DNA of 64,000 nucleotides from Psychromonas sp. SA13A (GTDB lineage: Bacteria; Pseudomonadota; Gammaproteobacteria; Enterobacterales; Psychromonadaceae), in NCBI RefSeq assembly GCF_011378715.1, contig NZ_WTKU01000002.1, positions 273,852 through 337,851 of the forward strand, given 5' to 3'. Positions 29,300 through 39,530 of the stretch are shown one piece after another (the stretch's first letter is position 1; the number at the start of each line of letters is the position of its first letter). The notes under the pieces are model-generated. The model saw only the letters and a list, made by a program, of their open reading frames with translations. It ran no database searches and was not told the DNA's origin. A program made the position numbers and the translations under genes.

Positions 29300-29689
29300 T
29301 TATTTTTTATCTTTCTTATTAATCTCTTTCTTAACAACTTCTTTCTTGCCAATAAAAGCACTGGGCAGAACCTCAACACCCACTAAACGGCCTAATTTTA
29401 TGATCATAGGAATAGTAATAGGGGCAAAAGGCAAAACTGCAAACACTCCTAAGCCTATTCCTTTTAATACATTGACCATTTGATCATTGGCCATTTTCAT
29501 CTCTGCTTTGCTAGCTTGGCCTTGTGTATAATTTTTATAGGTGGTTAACATCAAAATCGTTTCTTGTTTTTCCTGTGCTAGAGCAATTTTTAGCTTAATC
29601 ATTGCACGCCTAGTTTTTAATCTAAGCGAGAGTTTTTCGATACGCAAAACGCGTAATGGCACTTTGTGAAAATAACGTAAGGTTTTCAT
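29300..29689 (-). CDS. small LETM1-like membrane protein
   Basis: 129 residues. Basic helical N-terminal half, then a hydrophobic segment VLPFAPITIPMIIKLGRLVGVEVLPSAF (about residues 83-110; quoted core PFAPITIPMIIKLG) resembling the LETM1 core, then a Lys-rich tail. LETM1 proteins act in ion exchange, but bacterial short forms are uncharacterised, so the assignment is by resemblance only. It starts 10 bases after the DUF808 gene and is surely co-transcribed with it. Confidence 0.55.
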   Translation of the reverse strand: MKTLRYFHKVPLRVLRIEKLSLRLKTRRAMIKLKIALAQEKQETILMLTTYKNYTQGQASKAEMKMANDQMVNVLKGIGLGVFAVLPFAPITIPMIIKLGRLVGVEVLPSAFIGKKEVVKKEINKKDKK

Positions 29690-29699
29690 TATTGACTCA

Positions 29700-30653
29700 T
29701 TATTTTTTAGGTAATAATAATAGTAATTTTGAAGCTAACGTTAGTAATAATAAACATACACCACCCGCAACAATACCGACTAGCCCAGTTAATATGGTTG
29801 GGGCAATATATTCAAAGAGATAGCTAAGAGCAAAAAAGTAATGTTCAATATGATGCACAAACTCCGCTATGAAATAGATGTTATGGACGATTATTCCACC
29901 GCCGACTAAAAACATCGCGATGGTGCCTACAATGACTAGAAATTTCATTAATAATGGGGCAAAAGCTAATAGAAAATTACCTAGCATCGTTTTTAACGTG
30001 TTTTCATTTTCAGTATTTGCACCTTTAAGCAAATATAGGCCTAAGTCATCAAGTTTGACGATCGCAGCCACTAAACCATAAACAAAAACAGTTAAACCAA
30101 TGGCTAAAGCAATCAGCACCAATACGCGAGTTAATATGTCTGCACCGGCAATAGTACCTAATGCGATTACTACGATTTCGGCTGATAAAATAAAGTCCGT
30201 GCGAATCGCGCCTTTAATTTTATCTTGTTCTAAAGCCACGAGGTCGATATTTTTATCCGCATTTGCTTTGATACGTTGTTGTTTAACTTGCTGATTGATG
30301 TCTTGTTTTTCATGAAGAGTAAACAAAGAATGCGCTACTTTTTCAAAACCTTCAAAACATAAATATAATCCACCAATGACGAGTAAAAAAGTAATGGCTG
30401 AAGGGAAAAAAGCACTGAGCAATAATGCAATTGGTACAATAATAGCTTTATTTAATAGAGAACCTTTAGCAACCGCCCAAACTACGGGTAACTCTCTATC
30501 GGCTTTTACGCCTGAAACCTGTTGTGCGTTTAAAGCAAGATCATCGCCCAAAACGCCTGCTGTTTTTTTAGCCGCGACTTTACTCATTAATGCAACATCG
30601 TCTAGTACTGCAACAATATCGTCTAGTAACGCTAATAAACTTAATCCAGCCAT
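29700..30653 (-). CDS. yedI: DUF808 family inner membrane protein (YedI-like)
   Basis: 317 residues with about seven membrane segments. The N-terminus [19 protein letters not shown] and [21 protein letters not shown] are diagnostic of DUF808/YedI. The function of the family is not established. A charged cytoplasmic loop lies at about residues 110-150. It leads a two-gene unit with the small LETM1-like gene. Confidence 0.88.
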   Translation of the reverse strand: MAGLSLLALLDDIVAVLDDVALMSKVAAKKTAGVLGDDLALNAQQVSGVKADRELPVVWAVAKGSLLNKAIIVPIALLLSAFFPSAITFLLVIGGLYLCFEGFEKVAHSLFTLHEKQDINQQVKQQRIKANADKNIDLVALEQDKIKGAIRTDFILSAEIVVIALGTIAGADILTRVLVLIALAIGLTVFVYGLVAAIVKLDDLGLYLLKGANTENENTLKTMLGNFLLAFAPLLMKFLVIVGTIAMFLVGGGIIVHNIYFIAEFVHHIEHYFFALSYLFEYIAPTILTGLVGIVAGGVCLLLLTLASKLLLLLPKK

Positions 30654-31002
30654 CGTTATCCTTTTTTATGTAAAGCAATAAATACAAAATTTTTTTTGAG
30701 TAGGGCCAGCTAGACAATTATTTAAGCCGACCCGTCACTATATAACAGTAACACTCAAAGGCTCAGTGTTATCTTTATGATTTTTAGAAGTTAATTGAAT
30801 GAAAAAGGCATAAATCAATACCTATGGTCAAGTAGACATCGAAATTAAACTTTGGTTTACATTGATGTTTTGTCTCTTCTCTTTAAAGCGAAAAGGTCGT
30901 TGTAATGCCAATATTTTAATCATAAGTTGCGTACAACTGTCGTTTTAAACCTTAGATTGTATTGGCTATTGTTTTTAATTTTAGTTTTCGGAATGATATT
31001 AC
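30654..31002. other. gene-free stretch upstream of yedI
   Basis: About 350 bases between the yedI start and the end of the ADP-ribosylglycohydrolase gene. It must contain the yedI promoter. I saw no hairpin or repeat worth naming. Confidence 0.4.
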
Positions 31003-31848
31003 TTAAGGTAAATAACGTGATAAAAGTTGATGGTTTAATTGTATTAAATAATCTTTACCAAACGGGCCATTTTCAAGATCTCGTGACAGAAATTCAGGTA
31101 AATCTTTATCATACTCATCACTGAAAAATGCAATACCACAAGCAATAGAAGCAACACTATCAGTATCTCCTCCCAACATGATTGCTCTATCTAATACTTC
31201 TGAAAGGGAGCCCGATTGAGATAAAACGGTTAATACAGCATCAATAGTATCAATGGCATCACATTCCGTTCGATCGACTTTATCTTCAATAAAGAACTCA
31301 TTGGTCTGTAAACAGACATACTCAAATAAACCCTGTTTACTACCTAGTTTGTTAACGAAATAATAAACAGCTAACGCCACGGCTTGAGAGGCTATTATCC
31401 CTTCGTGAGTGTTGTGTGTAACAGTCGCTTGAATGCGCGCTTTTTCCAGCATCTCGGTTTTATCTTTTATTAAACCCAATGGTACCGAACGCATGGCAGA
31501 ACCATTACGCACACTATCAGCATAGATAGTGTCAATAAATTCATCGGCAGTCTTTGTCTTTAATAAAAAGTGATAGAAGTTATCTGAGTATGTTTGCCTA
31601 GGGTCTCGTTTAAATACTTTTAAAAAATACTCTGCAACTAACAGTTCGCTCCACGTGTTTTGTACGTTAAGCATTAGCTCACAAATGGCGAGCGTCATTT
31701 GAGTGTCATCGGTATAAGAACCTGCTGGCCGTTTATCTAACCAGGGCTGATGATATTGTGTAAGACAATGTTTTTCTTCAATATAATCTGTTTCAGTAAA
31801 TTCAAATCCGGCACCATAAGCATCGGCCATTGCAATAACTAATAACAT
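31003..31848 (-). CDS. ADP-ribosylglycohydrolase family protein
   Basis: 281 residues. Metal-binding motifs typical of DraG/ARH enzymes are present: GSYTDDTQMTLAICEL near residue 45 and LGGDTDSVASIACGIAF near residue 233. These hold the two magnesium ions that cleave ADP-ribose from arginine or other acceptors. The N-terminus MADAYGAGFEF is a shortened form of the usual GDAxGxPxE loop. GGAAGG precedes the ATG. It stands alone, and no DraT or macrodomain partner is adjacent. Confidence 0.88.
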   Translation of the reverse strand: MLLVIAMADAYGAGFEFTETDYIEEKHCLTQYHQPWLDKRPAGSYTDDTQMTLAICELMLNVQNTWSELLVAEYFLKVFKRDPRQTYSDNFYHFLLKTKTADEFIDTIYADSVRNGSAMRSVPLGLIKDKTEMLEKARIQATVTHNTHEGIIASQAVALAVYYFVNKLGSKQGLFEYVCLQTNEFFIEDKVDRTECDAIDTIDAVLTVLSQSGSLSEVLDRAIMLGGDTDSVASIACGIAFFSDEYDKDLPEFLSRDLENGPFGKDYLIQLNHQLLSRYLP

Positions 31849-32471
31849 CTTTTCCTTCCTTGGCCTCTCATCGTATATCCCTTGTATTCAAAAACCAGTA
31901 TTGTTGGAAGACTATATGATTAGCCGTAAAACAGGAATTTACGGTTAATCATTTTCAAAAAAATTGTTTAACAAACAAAATATTCGGGGACTATAGGCAA
32001 AATTGTGGTGCATCAATAATAAAACTTATAAGTGATACACTTATATCATGAATAATAACAACAGCATAAGAGTTAGTCGCGACTTGTTAGCTACATCAAA
32101 TTTCAAATAAATTACCATTTTATTTGAATAAAATTTTCCTATTTAATTTTGGTAAATAATGTCTGTAATAGCATTTTTCATCACTATTATCAGCATTACC
32201 TCGATCAACAGTACCTTCATTAAGAATACTTCATCAGCTTACCTTGATCAAAAATACCCTTTAACATCATTGGTTGGCTCATTTCATTATGGCCTAATCT
32301 ATTAGTTTATTTTGTGTAGCACTTGGTGGCATATAAATTAAAAGTTAATGAATATTCAGGCATTTTATAAAGTATTAGAGCATACCTCTTAAGAGAAGGA
32401 AAAAATTAATATCAATTTTACTCAGTAAATAGCATATATCTATATCAATGATATTAAAGACACTTTAACTC
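31849..32471. other. gene-free stretch before the GGDEF-EAL gene
   Basis: About 620 very AT-rich bases between divergent genes. A small palindrome ACTTATAAGT lies near 32025. No gene recognised. Confidence 0.4.
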
Positions 32472-34676
32472 ATGTATATTAATTGTCATATTTTCATGAA
32501 ATTGGTTAAGGCATTTTTATTTTACAAATCTAGGCTCGGTTACTTAGGTTTTCATTATTATTTATTCTTTATTCTTTATTATTTATTATTAGTAAAAGGA
32601 TCCGCTGTGTTTGCAGATATTAATGTAAAGGTCATTATTGGATTATTTTGTTTATCTATAGTTGCAATTTTATCCCACCGATTAGGCATTGTTGATACCA
32701 AGTATCCTCTATTAATTAAAAGCAACGATTCTGTAAAACTACTGTTGAAAAGTGCGCATGTCGATTCACATTTTATAGATAATGCGGGAGTATCTTTACA
32801 GTGTAAGTTAACCAATCAAGATGGATATGAGTTTTGTGGTGTAGGGATACCATTGACCGATGGCATAAGAAATAATGGTCTAGATTTGAGTGTATACAAC
32901 CGAATGTCAGTTTCAATAAAATATACCGCACCCGTTGATAATGCCAAATTAAAAATTTCATTTAGAAATTTTAACGACAAGTACTCCAATTTAAAAGACT
33001 CGGTGTCATTAAAATTTAATAGTATTTCATATAATCCCAATAGGCATAAACTTCCTGTCGACATTCCTTTCGACGCTCTTCAAGTTGATAATTGGTGGGT
33101 TGAACAATACAAAATTGGCTTCACCAATAGCCAAGTTGAATTAACCAATGTTTCTTATTTAGAGATATTAACTGACAGTATGAATGTTATTGGTGATTAT
33201 AATATTGAAATCCAACGTATCGATTTATATGGAAAATTAATCTCAGAAGCGAACTTACTCAAATTAATTTTATTAATCTGGTTAATCACGATCATCTTTT
33301 TGGTCACGCTACAACGTAATATTTTACAACGAATATCGATTACCGATTCATTAACTGGGTTATATAATCGTCAAGGTATCAGTGCCTGGACCAATAAAAA
33401 AATATTCATGGGGATGGCTAGACAATGTTTTCATATGTTCTATTTGGATCTAGATGATTTTAAAAAAGTCAATGATACCTATGGCCACCAAGTAGGGGAT
33501 CAGTTATTAATTAGTTTTTCACATTATGTACAAAATTATTTAGATTCAATCGAAGGTATTCAATTTACCTTTGCAAGATTATCAGGTGATGAATTTGCAT
33601 TAGTGGTTATAGGTTTAAAAGATCATCAAATAAAAACTTTTGCTAAAAATTTACTTGGGGTTTGGGATGCTCCAATTGCGCTCGAAGAACATGAAACTTA
33701 CGCCCGTGCTAGTTTGGGTATTGCTAAATTAAGTGCAGATGTAAAAACATTTGACGGTTTATTAGCAAGGGCCGATTCAGCAATGTATTACGCAAAAAAA
33801 GAAGGTAAGAATTGTTTCAAAGTCTTTAACGAAACAGTTTCACAAGATATATTTTTCCGTAAACAAACTGCTGAAAAAATTAAAAATGCCATTATCCACG
33901 ACCAATTTCATTTAAATTTTATGCCTATATTGGATGCTAAAAGCTTAAAAGTAGTCAGTGTCGAAGTATTAATTCGGGCTAATACGCATGAATTATTAGG
34001 GATTGGCCCCGATGTTTTTATCCCTATAGCAGAAGAATATAACCTAATTAAAAGCATCGATTTATGGGTTATTGAGACAACGTTTAAAAAAATAACAAAA
34101 GAATCCACGTTTTTACAATCACATCCTTTAGTATTTTGTATCAATATCTCATCTGTAGAGTTACATAATCCAATTTTTGTACAACAACTTACTGAGCTAA
34201 TGTCGTTATACCAAATAGATCCAACAACAATTGAACTTGAAATAACTGAAACTTGTTTGGTTGAAGCGGATCTAATGAGTGTCTCAACACTAGAGGAGAT
34301 ACACAATCTAGGTATTCATCTCACATTGGACGATTTTGGAACAGGGTATACGGCATTTTCACAATTGATTAACTACCCTGTAAGTTGTTTAAAAATAGAT
34401 AAAACGTTTATTGATAACCTAAATTCAGCGGATAAAACAACATCAACTATGATCAAAGCGATTCTTTCAATTGCAGAGTCATATCAATTAAAGACAGTCG
34501 GAGAGGGGATTGAAACCTATCAACAATACGCTTTCCTATTAGAGCAGGGCTGCGATATGCTTCAGGGATATTTATTCAGTAAGCCTCTGCTTTGGAAGGA
34601 TTTAAGGGATATTTTAAGCGATTCTAATCAACAACCGTTTATCCCTAAAAAAATAGAGTGGCAGAATAGTAAATAA
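32472..34676 (+). CDS. membrane GGDEF-EAL protein with periplasmic sensor domain
   Basis: 734 residues. A membrane segment near residues 25-45, a periplasmic beta-rich domain (about 70-255) that looks like a galactose-binding/CBM-type jelly roll, a second membrane segment (about 264-280), then GGDEF and EAL domains. The GGDEF signature reads ARLSGDEFALV. The EAL motif reads EVLIR, but downstream catalytic motifs (NISSVEL, ELEITE, LDDFGTGY, KIDKTF, GEGIE) are intact, so phosphodiesterase activity is plausible. No ribosome binding site is obvious. An ATG at 32496 is an alternative start. Confidence 0.85.
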   Translation: MYINCHIFMKLVKAFLFYKSRLGYLGFHYYLFFILYYLLLVKGSAVFADINVKVIIGLFCLSIVAILSHRLGIVDTKYPLLIKSNDSVKLLLKSAHVDSHFIDNAGVSLQCKLTNQDGYEFCGVGIPLTDGIRNNGLDLSVYNRMSVSIKYTAPVDNAKLKISFRNFNDKYSNLKDSVSLKFNSISYNPNRHKLPVDIPFDALQVDNWWVEQYKIGFTNSQVELTNVSYLEILTDSMNVIGDYNIEIQRIDLYGKLISEANLLKLILLIWLITIIFLVTLQRNILQRISITDSLTGLYNRQGISAWTNKKIFMGMARQCFHMFYLDLDDFKKVNDTYGHQVGDQLLISFSHYVQNYLDSIEGIQFTFARLSGDEFALVVIGLKDHQIKTFAKNLLGVWDAPIALEEHETYARASLGIAKLSADVKTFDGLLARADSAMYYAKKEGKNCFKVFNETVSQDIFFRKQTAEKIKNAIIHDQFHLNFMPILDAKSLKVVSVEVLIRANTHELLGIGPDVFIPIAEEYNLIKSIDLWVIETTFKKITKESTFLQSHPLVFCINISSVELHNPIFVQQLTELMSLYQIDPTTIELEITETCLVEADLMSVSTLEEIHNLGIHLTLDDFGTGYTAFSQLINYPVSCLKIDKTFIDNLNSADKTTSTMIKAILSIAESYQLKTVGEGIETYQQYAFLLEQGCDMLQGYLFSKPLLWKDLRDILSDSNQQPFIPKKIEWQNSK

Positions 34677-34946
34677 TAAATAGTAAAATGCATTTCTTAT
34701 GTAACTAATTAAGCTAACTAGAATAGTACTCTAAACAAAATAAGCCTTTTAAGATCAAGTTTTTGTTAATGTCATGTTTAATTCTGTTTAAATTACAATA
34801 AAGTAACCAAGTTATTATGCGAATCTAGAAATAGCGCCATAGCAATATAAAGTAACATGTTTTTTTATCATAACAAGTATTGAGCGTGGTCGTTATATTG
34901 ACTACAATTGCGCAGTTTTATTTTTTCTTATCAAAGGTCTTATATA

Positions 34947-35195
34947 ATGAACGACACTAAATCTTTACCCGCTTTACCAGATCGCCTATCAGTTGATCCT
35001 CGCAGTCCACATCATGTAGCTGAAATTTTTGAACATGAAATCGGTATCAAACTTAATGGTAAACAACGTTTCGATGTTGAAGAATACTGCATTAGCGAAG
35101 GATGGGTAAAAGTACCTGCACATAAAGCATTAGACCGTCGTGGACACCCACTAATGAAAACAGTAAAAGGCACAGTTGAAGCTTTTTATGGTTAA
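34947..35195 (+). CDS. DUF3297 family protein
   Basis: 82 residues from the ATG at 34947, with AAAGG before it. An upstream in-frame start at 34908 would only add a non-conserved stretch. The sequence LPDRLSVDPRSPHHVAEIFE and WVKVPAHKALDRRGHPL (read in separate parts) are typical of this small conserved soluble family of unknown function. A hairpin follows. Confidence 0.8.
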   Translation: MNDTKSLPALPDRLSVDPRSPHHVAEIFEHEIGIKLNGKQRFDVEEYCISEGWVKVPAHKALDRRGHPLMKTVKGTVEAFYG

Positions 35196-35662
35196 AATGC
35201 TGAAATTAAAAGTGTAGCTAAATGTTTAGCTAAATGATTTTTTGTTAGCCTACTATTAATCAATGAATAGGCGGCTTTCGATAAAAATCGTTTGGGCGTT
35301 TAAACTTCAAATTACCTTTTTGTAATACTTACTGTGCAAAAAGGTAATCTTCATCTGTAGTTAAATCTTTTCTGTATGTTTTTTAGAAAGACCAAAAATT
35401 GAATATAAGTTTATTTTTATGTTTAAGTTACATCTTTCTACACAACAGCACAGCGTTCATATCTGTATAATTCTTTTGTTCACTGATTAATAAAGCTACT
35501 TACCTACAAGCTATACCACTATAAGCAAGTAAGATAAGCATAGAAGCAATAGTGTTTTTACTAATTACTAATTACTAATTATTGATTCTCTTAACCGCTT
35601 TTTTAGATACTTTCAGTTACTCTCTTAAATGCTCTGGTAAATAAACATCTAAATAGAAATTT
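35196..35662. other. intergenic region with two hairpins
   Basis: Hairpin TAGCTAAA-TG-TTTAGCTA at 35215-35232 followed by a T-run is the likely terminator of the DUF3297 gene. A second hairpin ATTACCTTTTTG/CAAAAAGGTAAT spans 35311-35348. The rest is AT-rich and featureless to the ycaQ-like start. Confidence 0.55.
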
Positions 35663-36820
35663 ATGAAATCACTCTCTTTATCTCAAGCTAAAAAACTATC
35701 ATTACTTTCTCAAGGTTTACTTTCAAAAGTTTCAAAGACGGGTAATAAGCTAGATAAAACATTAGCTGTGTTTAATAAGCTTGGTTATGTGCAAATAGAT
35801 ACAATTTCAGTGGTGCAACGCGCACATCACCACACGCTTTTTAGCCGCAATTCTCATTACAACATCGATCATTTAGATCAACTGGTGGCAAATAAAGAAG
35901 TATTTGAATACTGGTCGCATGCAGCAGCCTATTTACCCATGCAAAATTATCGATTTACTTTGCTACGAAAAGCAGCCCTAAAACGAGGTGAACAAAAACA
36001 CTGGTTCACCAAAGATAAAAAAATGATGAGTCATGTCCTTACGCGAATAGAGAGCGAAGGACCATTGATGGCGAAAGACTTTGCATCGCAAAATATTAAA
36101 AGTAATGGCTGGGGAGCAAAGCCAACAAAACAAGCGTTAGAAATGTTATTTATGCAGGGGGATTTAATGATCACCGAGCGTAAAAATTTTCATAAGGTGT
36201 ACGATTTAACATCGCGAGTGCTCCCTAATACAATAAATACTTCAATCCCAACCAATGAAGAACATGGGCAGTTTTTAGTCTTAAATTATCTAAAAGCACA
36301 TGGATTTGGCACATTAAGTGAAATAACTTACTTACTAAAAAATAGTAAAGCACAAATAACCCAAGCACTTAATGAGTTAGTAGAGTCGAAGGCAATAGAG
36401 CGTATACTTATTAATAAAACACCTTTTTTTACATGTGATAGTGCTTTAAATTTACTCAATGATAGGCTCAATAAAAAGCAGGCTAAGATTATTTCTCCGT
36501 TCGATAATCTACTCATACAACGAAAAAGAGCCCGTACTATTTTTGAATTTGATTATTTATTAGAGTGCTATGTACCAGAGGCTAAACGTCAATTTGGTTA
36601 TTTTTGTTTGCCTATTATATGGGATGGAAATTTAGTTGCTCGCGCCGATTGTAAAGTAGATAAAACAGAAAATGTACTCAACGTTAACCATTTACATTTA
36701 GAACCTAAATTAAAAAACCAAGAAGCCTTTTTTGAAGCACTTGATATAGAACTAATCAGTTTTGCTAAATTTAATGGATGCCAGAGGTATGTCATCAACA
36801 AAGTATCGAATACACCATAA
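35663..36820 (+). CDS. ycaQ: YcaQ/AlkX-family winged-helix DNA glycosylase
   Basis: 385 residues, HTH_42 family. E. coli YcaQ unhooks interstrand DNA crosslinks and removes bulky N7-alkyl adducts. The conserved segments GYVQIDTISVVQRAHHHTL and EYWSHAAAYLPM are present (the QxDT-like motif corresponds to the catalytic QxQ/D region of the family), with three winged-helix units spread over the chain and IISPFDNLLIQRKR near residue 275. Single gene. Length is slightly below the E. coli protein. Confidence 0.85.
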   Translation: MKSLSLSQAKKLSLLSQGLLSKVSKTGNKLDKTLAVFNKLGYVQIDTISVVQRAHHHTLFSRNSHYNIDHLDQLVANKEVFEYWSHAAAYLPMQNYRFTLLRKAALKRGEQKHWFTKDKKMMSHVLTRIESEGPLMAKDFASQNIKSNGWGAKPTKQALEMLFMQGDLMITERKNFHKVYDLTSRVLPNTINTSIPTNEEHGQFLVLNYLKAHGFGTLSEITYLLKNSKAQITQALNELVESKAIERILINKTPFFTCDSALNLLNDRLNKKQAKIISPFDNLLIQRKRARTIFEFDYLLECYVPEAKRQFGYFCLPIIWDGNLVARADCKVDKTENVLNVNHLHLEPKLKNQEAFFEALDIELISFAKFNGCQRYVINKVSNTP

Positions 36821-37295
36821 ATGAGACTCAAAGGTTAATTGCCGTAGCTTTTTTAAAACAGTATCAACCAAAGAAATCGAATCTGTGTACAGAATTTAAT
36901 GGCTATTTATTAATTTTATGATGAAATTACGAACTGGTTAAGGTAATCAAATCTTGTGTCGAATCTCCAACTGGTGAAAGCATCAGAAATGAGTATTAAT
37001 TAAAATATAAATTAACAAATCAAGAAGCTTGTGAATGGGTACTCTTATTGTCTCGAGAGTGTTAAAAAGCGCAACCTTTAAAAGAGGGACGAAGGCGGTG
37101 ATTAATATTAAATATAATTATAAAAATAATTTAACTGCTAACGAGCAAACCTTTTAATGTGGCTACGGTGAATTCATTACTGGTGTAACATTAGTTGGTG
37201 AAATAGTTGTTATTTACTAATAACTAAAAACTAAAAGTTCAATTTCATAACACGCCTAAAGGCTACTCAATATTATATATTGGAGCAATGCATAA
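36821..37295. other. gene-free stretch between ycaQ and glutaminase genes
   Basis: 475 bases, AT-rich. I found no open frame, hairpin or repeat that I could support. It contains the glutaminase promoter by necessity. Confidence 0.4.
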
Positions 37296-38222
37296 ATGAT
37301 TAATACTATCGATTACCATCATATTTTTTCTGAAATTGCATCTGAATTCAAAGAGGTTGATGACCTTGGTGCGATCGCAAACTATATACCTGAATTAGGT
37401 AAGGTCGATCCAACTAAGTTGGGAGTTCACCTTACTACTGTTGATAACCAACACTATGCATTTGGTGATGCTGACGAACCATTTTCAATTCAAAGTGTGG
37501 CAAAAGTATTATCACTGACATTAGCCTTGAAAATTATGGGCGGAGATCTTTGGAATCGAGTGGGTGTTGAACCGTCGGGTTCACCTTTTAATTCTTTGGT
37601 GCAGCTAGAATATGAAAAGGGCATCCCGCGAAATCCATTCATCAATGCTGGCGCGATTGTTATTTGTGATATTTTGGTTACTTGTTTGGATGACCCAAAG
37701 AATGACTTACTTGCGTTTATTCGAAAAATATCAGGTATTGATAGTATTAACTATTCTTCAAAAGTAGCAGAGTCAGAGAAAAAATGCGGTTATCGTAATT
37801 ATGCACTAGTCAATTTAATGAAAGATTTCGGTAATATTCATAACGACGTAGATATTGTTTTAGACCTCTATTTCTACCTTTGCTCAATCGAAATGACCTG
37901 TAAAGAATTGACTAACGCTTTTATGTTCCTTGCTTCTGGTGGTATGAATCCTATTATAAATGAAAGGGTTATTAGCCTTACGAGAACAAAACGGATAAAT
38001 TCAGTGATGTTGACGTGCGGATTTTATGACGAAGCTGGTGAGTTCGCTTTTAGAGTCGGTTTACCTGGTAAAAGTGGTGTCGGTGGTGGCATTGTAGCCA
38101 TACACCCTGGTAAATTTTGTATTGCAGTATGGAGCCCAAAGTTAAATGCCAAAGGTAATTCTTATAAAGGAATGAAAGTGCTTGAAGCACTCACTACCAA
38201 AACAAAATGCTCTATATTTTAA
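37296..38222 (+). CDS. glsA: glutaminase (serine-dependent, GlsA family)
   Basis: 308 residues. It hydrolyses glutamine to glutamate and ammonia. The beta-lactamase-like SxxK is in FSIQSVAKVLSL (about residues 65-68), and further family motifs are RNPFINAGAIVICD, YRNYALVNLMKDFGN and LASGGMNPI. The C-terminal PGKSGVGGGIVAIHPG loop is intact. GGAGCAA precedes the ATG. Cytoplasmic single gene. Confidence 0.95.
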   Translation: MINTIDYHHIFSEIASEFKEVDDLGAIANYIPELGKVDPTKLGVHLTTVDNQHYAFGDADEPFSIQSVAKVLSLTLALKIMGGDLWNRVGVEPSGSPFNSLVQLEYEKGIPRNPFINAGAIVICDILVTCLDDPKNDLLAFIRKISGIDSINYSSKVAESEKKCGYRNYALVNLMKDFGNIHNDVDIVLDLYFYLCSIEMTCKELTNAFMFLASGGMNPIINERVISLTRTKRINSVMLTCGFYDEAGEFAFRVGLPGKSGVGGGIVAIHPGKFCIAVWSPKLNAKGNSYKGMKVLEALTTKTKCSIF

Positions 38223-38628
38223 TTTGGGTTAGTAATGAAGACTGCTATTTTAAAACAATTGCTAACAATAATAAAAATTCTGTAAATATTAGCCGTTATA
38301 TGAAATTTAAATTGCACGTTCAGGCGTTCAGAAAACTTAATTAAAAGAAAGTTAATGTGATACTGGATCTCACGGTGGAGAAATTTAACCAAACAGTGAA
38401 TGAAAATAGAATAACTGATTGAATCTAAAATAAATATAAATTATGGTCAGTTGTTATTTGAATCTATGAATCATATGCTCAGCTTGCACAAAACACCACA
38501 AAAATAGACACCACCAACGTTGACGAAACCATTATCACAAAGTGTATAAGACCATACATCATAAGCTTTTTTTCTGTGACATTTTGAATAGTTTGATGAC
38601 GAGTTATTATGGCGAGCCTGTTTGAATT
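38223..38628. other. gene-free stretch with one copy of a direct repeat
   Basis: About 400 bases between convergent genes. It holds the right-hand copy partner of the ACGAGTTATTATGG repeat at 38599-38632 and a fragment GTTAATGTGATA near 38353 that resembles the start of the long repeat described at 40604. Confidence 0.4.
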
Positions 38629-38632
38629 TTAC
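38599..38632. repeat. imperfect direct repeat, copy 1
   Basis: Begins ACGAGTTATTATGG and continues with AGCCTGTTTGAATTTTA. Copy 2 is at 39496-39530. The two flank the 260-codon orphan gene. Confidence 0.6.
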
Positions 38633-39411
38633 TCACAATCTACCTTATTGTATTTATACTCAATAGGGAAAGTCTGACCTTCTACAGCTTCCTTTATGCT
38701 TTTATCAATACGTAAAATATTGTTTTCAAAATCATCGACTAAACGATACCGCATTTCAGTAATTGAGTTTTCACCTAAAATGTATATTTCCTCTTGGCTA
38801 GTTTCTCCCCCATCTGCAATAGTAAGTGTGGAGATCGCGTTTACAGTATCTCCTCCAAGACTATTCAGTACTCCTTCAACAACACCTTCATATCCAACGC
38901 TGTATTCTGCTGATTGAGAATAACCTGATTTTATACCGGTTACTTTTGTGCCGTAAATATCTAATTTCAATTCACGAGTTTCAGTAACACCTTCTTCACT
39001 TCCCTTGTATCGGTAACAAGAGATATTACCAAAATCAAATGCTTCGTTAGGAATCTCATTTACTATAGAAAATATAAAAAGTTCACCTGTTTTTTTTACC
39101 TGAACACCGTAACGAGAGGTTTCAGCTGTTGAGATTAAATTAGCTACGGTCAGATCGTCGGTTTCTTTATAAAACCGACCTCCTGAGCCAAAACAAACTC
39201 GTGCTTCTGTTGTGTCACACGCTTCGATACTTGAATAATTTCTAATCTCTTCTGGAAGAGCGATATCATCCCAGTTGTTAACAAGCCCCTGTACTGAAGT
39301 TTCTGTTGTGGTCTCTACTACAACTTCCGCTTTTTTCGGATTAGAAGTGAAATAGTTGTAACCAAAAAGTCCGGCTAGAACGAATAAAACAATAATAAAA
39401 ATATTTTTCAT
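38629..39411 (-). CDS. hypothetical membrane-anchored protein
   Basis: 260 residues, not recognised. An N-terminal hydrophobic helix (IFIIVLFVLAGLFGYNYF, residues 4-21) acts as a signal anchor, and the rest is a soluble, acidic domain presumably in the periplasm. Four cysteines (in IEACDTTEARVC, NISCYRY and the C-terminal VDCE) could form two disulfides. Direct repeats about 30 bp long flank the gene, and an IS110 relic lies just beyond, which marks the region as accessory. Confidence 0.6.
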   Translation of the reverse strand: MKNIFIIVLFVLAGLFGYNYFTSNPKKAEVVVETTTETSVQGLVNNWDDIALPEEIRNYSSIEACDTTEARVCFGSGGRFYKETDDLTVANLISTAETSRYGVQVKKTGELFIFSIVNEIPNEAFDFGNISCYRYKGSEEGVTETRELKLDIYGTKVTGIKSGYSQSAEYSVGYEGVVEGVLNSLGGDTVNAISTLTIADGGETSQEEIYILGENSITEMRYRLVDDFENNILRIDKSIKEAVEGQTFPIEYKYNKVDCE

Positions 39412-39495
39412 AATGGATGAATTACAACAGCTTGAACCAAAAGTGATTGAATTATGAATGTTTTATTCTAAAGTGCAACTTGGTAGATATTTATA

Positions 39496-39530
39496 ACGAG
39501 TTATTATGGGTAGTCTGTTTAAATTTATAT
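39496..39530. repeat. imperfect direct repeat, copy 2
   Basis: ACGAGTTATTATGG identical to copy 1 at 38599, then AGTCTGTTTAAATTTATA. It abuts the truncated end of the IS110 relic. Confidence 0.6.
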
